Notes under the pieces: model-generated
Database searches by the model: none
Told to the model about the DNA's origin: nothing
Seen by the model: only the letters and a program-made list of their open reading frames with translations
In this document: piece after piece, positions 56,705-64,000 of the stretch
Layout of the letters: every line of letters begins with the position of its first letter
Position numbering within the stretch: the stretch's first letter is position 1
Position numbers and translations under genes: made by a program
Origin: Collybia mongolica
Taxonomy: Eukaryota > Basidiomycota > Agaricomycetes > Agaricales > Clitocybaceae
Length of the DNA: 64,000 nucleotides
NCBI GenBank assembly: GCA_013420905.1
Contig: JAAXNY010000001.1
Coordinates: 3,348,001-3,412,000, forward strand
Direction: 5' to 3'

Positions 56705-57200
56705 GGTCCGGACGTTGTCATACATATTTTTCTTCGTCATTCACCTTAATTAACCCTTCACTCGCAGTATTCAGCTTAGGGCCTGGCGCCAGTTCCAACT
56801 TGAATAAAGTTCCACCCTCCCTAACTAACATATTTTTATAACTTAGTGTTCCCTTTCATGTAGCCCAAGCGCAGAGCTGGTGTAGACTTGTCCCGCTAAA
56901 TGTTGTAGATGCTAGATCGCTATCACGAACAATGTTACATCCATTTTCATGCTCGTTTTAGTGGCGTGCCAAGTTCTGACCTTTCCACATGGCCAGCGAC
57001 CTTGCGTATGCCGCAGAGCCCCAACATTGATGTCGACGCATAAAGGGCGTGTGGTCGGTTTGCTGTGCTTTAATAACGACGGCCACGTTCCTTTCGTTAT
57101 CCTGGATGACCCTTACGAATAGCTGAAAACCTACACTCAGTTCTTAAGATCTCTTCTAGAATATATAGTAACATTACGACATCGGTGACCCCACCAAATC
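56705..57200. other. convergent 3' region
   Basis: About 500 bases between two convergent stops. No gene recognised. Confidence 0.45.
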
Positions 57201-58923
57201 TCATTCTTTTCTCGTTTCGGGCACGGAATCTTTTTCAGGCACATCTTCCTCATACCCCTCCACTTTAATATCGTTTAGCCCGAGCTCTTCGTTTTGCTCA
57301 AACGTCCTGTCGTAAAGCTCAATGGTCATGTTAGGATCGGGGTCTGGTGCGTAGATGTTCTGCATGTAAGAATTTGCAAGTGGATCGTCAAGAACCACGG
57401 TGAACGGTCTCTCCGCGCTCGCGATCTGCAGAACAGAATTAGGCCTTACCACTGATCAGAGAAAAAAGGCTTACCTCTTTGAGGTTTTTCAGAAAATTGT
57501 CGAAAGAGGTTTTCTCCCCTGATGAGGAGGCATCTCCAGATGCGAACATTTTCTCAGAGAGCTCTTCATACACTTGGTTGAGTATCCCCTCCAGAGTTGT
57601 GAAGCGCCCCCCGAGAGTACCATGTTGCAAGACGAGATCAATTTCAGGAATGGCCAATCCTGCCGTTTCGCTCTATCGTGGCGCTTTATCGATACCTTGA
57701 ATTAAGGTCTCAGGAAGATTTCAACGAACCTTGAGTATATCTCTGCTCAGGTCATCACGATCTTCGACTTCCAAAGTGATACGCTTCCCTTGATCAGAGA
57801 TGGCCGAACCCGACTTTACCTCGTTGTCCCTGTATCCGCATCGGTCACAGTTTGTGGACATGATTAAAATATCCTATACCGCACAGGTCGATCTCGGAAG
57901 TCCACAAGGGCGGACGTACGACGTACCTTGAAGTAGGGGATTTTGACTTTCTTCATCAATGTGTCTAGCGGATGCCCACAACTCGAGCAGCGGCCAGGGA
58001 AAACAAAAACCTCATCGTCTGTTACTGCCCCGTTGACGACGGGGATATCGATCCCCGGTGCACTGGTTGCATCTTGTTCCTCGTCGCCGGACACCAATCC
58101 AAGAGCGATATTTTGCTGCAAGGTGCGAGGGTACGTTCGCATTTTCCATTTGGGGTCGGCCATCGTCCCAATGAACTCGATCCACGAATTTCCTGCAGGG
58201 TCGTCAAGCTTAAGCGTGAACGGGGGCATAGGAATGTGCTCCTTCTTTACGGAATTCCCAACTTGCGCCTCTGTCTCTTCGTCTTCCTCGTCTCCAAGTA
58301 TTTCCTTCAGCTTGTCGATCAGTGTTTGAATTTTTGTATAGCTCTCTTCATCCTGTATTCTCCGGAGCGGCTGATCAACACTCAGATCGGTGACTATATC
58401 TCGAATCAGCCCTTCGACGGTGGTAAGTTGGCCCCGGGTGGTAGCCGGAAGAGTAAGTTGGTATTCTGGGATGAGGATTTCGCACGTGGAAGATCGGACA
58501 ATTTGACGGTCGAGGTCAGGGCGAGTCAGAATCCTTGCCGTGTACAATGTTCCCTCCTCTGTACACTGATTGGAGTTCAAACAAGAGACAATCAAATCAA
58601 CAACGCACCCTTTATCTCTCCCGCCGATTGTATCTCGTTGTTCGTTGCGCCGCAATACCCGCAGCGGAAGGACATGACAATTACTTCTCGGAAATATGGG
58701 ATAGACGTAAGCATGAGTCGTGTTGTTCCCTACTGGTAGCTTTCAGAACGGACTTCTTGACCTTGGATGCAAAGGCACGGACCTGTTCATGACATTTCAT
58801 ACAAAGCGATGCTATTTCCTGCACAACCCGATCCTCATCTTCTGGCTTTGCGGTTGGCTGGTCCGTCTGATTTGCTAAAGATCCAATAGTAGGGAAAAGG
58901 GAGTTGATGTCAGATTCAGCCAT
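57201..58923 (-). CDS. ZPR1: zinc-finger protein ZPR1
   Basis: Conserved eukaryotic protein that binds eEF1A and assists its folding, moving between cytoplasm and nucleus. It has the two-module layout of ZPR1. The first C4 finger region reads SLCMKCHEQ and, after splicing, [15 protein letters not shown], followed by VVDLIVSC and an acidic linker. The second is [44 protein letters not shown]. Each is followed by the beta-domain with [12 protein letters not shown] and [16 protein letters not shown]. Both finger modules are complete. About six introns, no lesion seen. Confidence 0.93.
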
Positions 58924-59945
58924 GTGAAAGTTATCGATTTCCAGCTTCCAACGCTCAGGGAAAGAACAATGGGGTCGTGGTCAGGAATAAGGATGAAGCT
59001 AAGAGCCGTTAAAGAACAAAATTGCAAGTGATCGAGGATAAACTTATCTTATCAAATCTCACATAACTGATCGCTCCGTATTCCGTCTTCTTCGCAGATG
59101 CACCAGTGAAGCGAAGCGTTGACAATCCTTGTCTTTCATAACGAACACAATTTAACGATAAACGTTAGGTATCCCTGGAAATCCGGGCGAAACTTGAAGT
59201 CAATTCCCAAATCGCCCACTCAAGTACCTCGAAAGGGACTAAACCGAGACATTTACAAGGCCAAGTGCGGTCGTATGTGAGCTGATAACGTTCCTTTCGA
59301 GCTGTCTGCTTAGAGCTAGCCACCTGAACATCGAACTTTTGAACGGTCAGCCCCATGAGCTATGAGTAGATCACCATCTCCCTCATCTTGTATTGCTTCC
59401 ACTGCGTTTTCCACCTGCTACTCATACCGTTGGGTTCCCATAACGAAGTGTCGGTCATGTATCGTTCCGTACGTGTCATGCAAAATACACACTGAGATAA
59501 CAATATCAAGGGCTTTTTAAGGGCTTTTTGAAGCCCGGCTGCAGAATCCGTGATGAGCTTGCTCAGGTAATTAATATATTACATTAATACCGCGTGACCC
59601 CTGGAACGTGACCACCAGGTGCACGGACCCTAACAAACTCGACCAAATAAAGACTCGCTATAAATTTTTCTCTGACAAAATTATCTCATTCATTGATTTC
59701 TTCGTTTGATCTTGACCGTTACTTGGTGAGCATCGTTTTTCATCTGTTCCAGAACGCCCCTCTCCAAGTGATGACTTTATTCTCTTCCCCGTCCTACACG
59801 ACCATGCCGAGGAATAGAGCTTATCTGTTCGCAACAGATACGCGTTCTACGGAGCGCATAGTGTACTTGCCAGTGCCATTTTGTCTGATTCTCCTTTCTA
59901 AATTCTTAAATTGATGCCTTCCTCAACACTCTTACTGATCTCTCC
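58924..59945. other. intergenic region
   Basis: About 1 kb with no supported gene. Repeated GGGCTTTTT units and an AT-rich near-palindrome lie around 59510-59590. A TATA-like CTATAAATTT near 59656 is followed by an intron-like stretch, but no clear protein results. Confidence 0.35.
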
Positions 59946-60300
59946 TCATAGTCTTTCTATCACGGGGGTTGTTGAATTGTAAGCTGTGAGTGTCGTTTTT
60001 TCCCCCATGTCTATGGCCCATCCTATCTTTCACGAACGATGAAAACATACCGTAATTCGCAGTTTCCACTCTAGCGCCCTCCCGTAAAACGGAGTACTCC
60101 CCCAATGCTGAACTTTCATATTCCCCCTTGTGTATGTCGAACCCAAAAGATATACCTAGCGTGGGCCACCACTTGTGGTGCGCTGTTTGCAAGGCGGGGG
60201 TCGGCGCGATGCGAGTTGAAACGACCTTCCTTTGGATGTCTGAACCTTTTGAAGGATGGATGGGCCGCGAGCTGCGACTCGGTTTTACTATGTCATTCAT
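59946..60300 (-). CDS. possible small protein, about 95 aa
   Basis: An ATG at 60300 opens a frame reading MNDIVKPSRSSRPIHPS and later HHKWWPTLGISFGFDIHKG. A well-formed intron (GTATGT...CACAG) joins it to AYNSTTPVIERL and a stop at 59946. The protein has no recognised domain. The splice consensus and sensible composition are the only support, so it may be a chance frame. Confidence 0.3.
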
Positions 60301-61017
60301 TGCTCATTCACGCCCTTTCTCAGGTTTAGCTTGCTCACTTCCTCAACAAATTCATGCAAATATATAAATAAATGAATAAACACTCTTCTAGAATCAATAT
60401 ATTTCTATTTTATGCTACATTTTAAAGCTTTCATTCCGTGTACCGCAAGCTAAAACTACATAAAATTATATGTTTAAAAGTATTCAAAAATCAACAAGTT
60501 CGCGCCGCCTTTTGATGCGTCGTAGTCAGGTTTATATGCATCTCCTTGCGGACATTACCATGTTGTTGGAATAAATCTCAACTTACCACTGAAGCATTCA
60601 GTGACATCCAAACATTTGGAGTATAGACTGGTATCCCACCAAATCAGATCTGGAAGACTCTATTTTTACGTCGCAACTGCCGCGTTATCTAGAAGCTATG
60701 CAACAGCGAAATCCAAGTGCGTCCCCCATGCGATGCAAAGGGATGGTAAGGGACGTTCATGACACTTGGAAACTAAGCAAGGGACAGACATTCCGCGCGT
60801 TGAAAAAAGAGAGGGAGCACGAACGCGAAGGCACTTGGGGGAGGGCTAGAGAATGACCCCGATCGTTTGTTATTAGTCACTCAACTCATTCGAAGTTTGC
60901 TGTGACAAACGCAGATTGTAGATTGGACCTTGTATCGACGGGAAAAAAATATATGAAACATGTAAATGAATGTATGGATGGGTTATACTACACATCTCCA
61001 CCGATGGGCCGCGGGCC
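60301..61017. other. intergenic region
   Basis: About 700 bases, AT-rich near 60355-60480. Expected to include the 3' UTR of the laccase gene. Confidence 0.4.
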
Positions 61018-63800
61018 TCACTGGAACTCGGGGTCCAATTCGTTGTACATCGGGCACAGATCCTTCCAGTCCTGGGGTGTGATCTGGGATTGCGGGCCAG
61101 AAATGTTGTCCGCAGGCGATTCACCGAAGACGACAGCAAGACCGGCCTCCAAATGCCAATCAATATGGCTGTGGGACTAGCGTTGAGCCTCGGGACCAAG
61201 ACGAGTCAGGCGAGCACATACCAATGCAAGAACCATGCTCCTGGGTTGTCAGAGACTGTTACATGCGTAAATATCAATAATTCGGGAAGAGTTTAAAATG
61301 GACACACAGAATCGGAAGGTGGTGTTTCCGCCATTAACTGGGGGCGCGTGCAGTGAGTATAAGACAGCGTTCCCGAAATAGTGTATAACGTACTCGGGTA
61401 GACATCTCGGCGAAGTGGGCTGGGTCGATAATTAGCACAGGGACTGGCCCGGAAACTATTATCACTTACTTCACGAAGTTGGGTGTGACAGCGTTGGCTG
61501 GCAGGATGACATCGAACGCATGACCGTGCACTGGTTCATATTGAGGATAGGGAAAGAAGAGTACGTTAAGCTCAAGGGGGAAACTCACAGTGGAAGGGGT
61601 GGGCTGTGTATCAAATGTCAAAAGATGCAAACAATGTGTGTACAGTTGATTCGACATACATCCGGCTCCTGGAATTGAGATTTGGATCAAACTGTTCCTG
61701 GGCAAGATGAAACTACGGGAGGAAACCAATTAGTGACCTCGTCCGATTTACCATAGACAACGCGCCGACGTACACTTGCTCCGAAGGAAGGAGGTCTTGA
61801 GGCTAGAAGAGTAATCATCAGATCGCAGCCATCACCAATGGTAACGATGCCATTACCTTAGCAGCACCGCTGAGGAGTTGAAGAAGGACGGGGACAGACG
61901 GGGAAAGGTAAGAAATGCCGTTGATATCAAAGAAGGGCGGGTTTGGCTTAGTGAAAAGTCAGCCCAAGGTTGATTCACTGTATAACTTTGGTCTTTCTTA
62001 CTTGAGCAATGTTAAGGACGATTGCTAGAAGACAGTCAATTTTGGCGAAAATAAGACCAGTTAATATTACTCACCAACATCAGCTGGGCCATCACCGAGC
62101 TGAACAAGTATTTAGCGGCAAGACGAGAAACTAAGATAACGATGGTACCTTTCCTGGGTTTTCAGAGGCGATAGGCTGAAGTGAACCAGTCAGAATCATG
62201 CTTCATATCGCTAGAAATTTAGACACCACGACTTACGTGCATCTGTTGATCCAAAAGCTTGGCTCCAGGAACATTGACAGTGGTGGGCTCGGCAATTTTG
62301 GCACCCTTGTACCTGAGAATTGCCTTGGTGAGGGCAGGATCGTCTTTGCGTAAAATTCAATCAGAAGCTGTGAATGGTATGGAATAAGAAAAATTACAGT
62401 TGGGGTTCCTGGCTGGGTCTCCACCAGTGGGGGGAGCCCTGATCCAGTAATTGTTGACGGGCTGGTCCGCGTGGAGAATAGCAGAGACACGTTGGGCTAT
62501 ACACGAGAACCTGAATAACTAGAAATCCAGGAACACACATTTACTCACCGGCGTAAATATCAATGTTCTGAACAGTAACGGGATCATGCTCAATACCGTC
62601 AGCCTCCATGAAAGTGATATTGTGAGAGTCGATAGAGAATGTGAAGAACGGGCGGCACGAAATAGCAAAGATGCGCAGCCTGTATCGCAATCCATGGACA
62701 ACATTGACGACAGCAAATGGTACTAAACGCTTGTGTGAGACCAGCTTAAAGTCTAGGGTCAAATCAAAGCTTACCCAAAGGGCCGCCAACAAATCGCCCT
62801 TTACCGTTGATCAAACCTGAGTCTTGAACCCTTGGAGATTTATTAGAGGACTATCGATGAGTGGCGGCGTACAATGCTTACGGGACAATACCGGTCTGGA
62901 AGAAGTTGTTCTGACCGGCAGGGGCCAAAATGTGGTACCACTCTGCAAGTGTGATAATGGTGCCAGCTAAGGAATTCGTTTCTCATTAGTGTAATTCCTG
63001 GAGCCACTCATAAGGGGCAATACCATTGTCCACGTCGTATAGATGTTTTAGTGGATCATTAGGATCTGTCGGAAGCGTCAATCAGAATGCATAAGCGTTT
63101 AAAAGGTATACTCGCCATAGACAACAAATGTTCCCCGAAGACCGTCACAATACTGAGTTGACAGATGGGAGTGATACCAGTAACTGCAATGCGCTTGGTG
63201 AGTGGTAAAAGTAGGCGAGTTGTGAATGTTCTCACTTTCCGGTTTGTCCTGCCGTGTTGAACGCGTAGGTGAAAGTTGTGCCTGGTGGGATGGGGCACTA
63301 CAAACGGTTGAGCGCGCAAAAAGCGCGTCGTATTAATTACGCACTTGATTCACGAAACTGCCCCAAATCATTAGTATATTACGCGAACAAAGGAAGTAGA
63401 AGTCTTACGAAGGCCCATCCATGTCAGATGTTCGTGCTTGGAAGAACCCGTGCCAATGCTGTGCTACGTTGGTATTGAAAATGTATACGAGACTGAAAAC
63501 CATACAATAGATGTGCTTCGACGCATGTCTGGATTGACAAGCTTGTTGTGGGTTGGAATGACCACCGAGTCGCCCTTGAAAGCGACGAAGGTGGGTCCGG
63601 GAAAGGTACCGTTAGCTAAGACAGCACTTTGTAACAGCTATATTGAGCGTTTCGACAATGGTACATATGTGTATGACATACGGTCGGGGGAATCCATCGG
63701 GAGCTACAACGGCGTTGTTGATAGTTAAGTCGTAGTGCCTCGTGATAGCCAAGGCTGCCGGGAGAAGGCTCGAAGCGGTCAGGAGAGATAAGAGTACCAT
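61018..63800 (-). CDS. laccase (multicopper oxidase, AA1)
   Basis: Secreted blue copper oxidase of phenols; roles include lignin breakdown, pigment and morphogenesis. The signal peptide is [18 protein letters not shown]. All four copper regions are present: [50 protein letters not shown] and [12 protein letters not shown]. The residue ten after the T1 cysteine is Leu, the usual form for middle-potential enzymes. Many introns split the gene, with several exons of 23-30 nt around 61990-62190. Splicing at 63612-63670 restores [14 protein letters not shown]. The protein ends in NELDPEFQ. No lesion seen. Confidence 0.93.
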
Positions 63801-64000
63801 GGTTGGTAAGAGAGACGGTGGACCTGCTGAGCCTAAGCCATTTCATTCCTGCCTTTTAAATGGCACAGCACTTGAGCCGAATTGCCTCGTCGCAAGTTAG
63901 TTCACCAATAACTTGTCGTGGTTTCGGAGTGTGAGATGAACCTCGGAGCCGTTTCGGTATGATATTCCCATTCGAGGTATTTTCTTGTCCATTGTATGTC
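63801..64000. other. upstream region of the laccase gene
   Basis: 200 bases. CTTTTAAATGG near 63853 is a possible TATA-like site read on the minus strand, about 50 bases from the ATG. Confidence 0.35.

Noticed and set aside
7622..63800. The laccase, LPMO-like, GH55 and GH105-like genes as one biomass-degradation cluster
   Set aside because: They are spread over 56 kb among housekeeping genes and show no shared regulatory motif; chance is enough.

Overview
The window is nuclear DNA of a filamentous basidiomycete, most likely a wood- or litter-decaying mushroom (Agaricomycetes). Genes are dense, on both strands, and broken by many 45-70 bp GT-AG introns with a few GC-AG introns and several exons of only 12-22 nt. 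The content fits this lineage: laccase, an LPMO-like secreted protein, GH55 exo-beta-1,3-glucanase, a six-hairpin glycosidase, a Plavaka transposase and a crinkler-like NTPase/nuclease.

Layout. 0.5-20 kb is mostly housekeeping: MFS sugar transporter, cytosolic tyrosyl-tRNA synthetase, a Caj1/Djp1-type DnaJ protein, an LPMO-like protein, a small membrane protein, an HNH-type protein, a WDR48/UAF1 orthologue, the ferredoxin reductase ARH1, the mitochondrial protease OMA1 and a PIN-domain protein. 20-31 kb is accessory: a 583-bp hAT-type MITE with 8-bp target duplications, a crinkler-like P-loop NTPase/PD-(D/E)xK protein with a basic nuclear-signal-like tail, a decayed gene holding at least six C-x4-C-x12-C-x2-C fingers with a 155-bp tandem duplication, and an unknown helical protein. 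31-40 kb holds a four-pass membrane protein, a GH88/GH105-like glycosidase, a SET-domain protein, a BTB-like protein and a NAPE-PLD-like pseudogene that has lost active-site residues.

41-52 kb: a 170-bp solo LTR (5-bp target duplication) precedes a GH55 glucanase gene that is split by a 6.7-kb Plavaka-type DNA transposon at 44252-50942. The transposon has matching inverted ends, a 2-bp target duplication, an apparently intact transposase and a divergent second gene. The 3' part of the glucanase also carries a frameshift and two apparent nonsense codons. 52-64 kb returns to core genes: an AhpC/TSA-type thioredoxin-fold protein, the cohesin acetyltransferase ECO1, an FCP1/NIF-like phosphatase, ZPR1 and a laccase.

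The genes do not form one operon-like system. Mitochondrial (ARH1, OMA1) and translation/chaperone (TyrRS, DnaJ, ZPR1) genes are interspersed with secreted plant- or fungal-wall enzymes. Exon structures were read by eye from splice consensus and family alignment from memory; spans are start codon to stop codon including introns.
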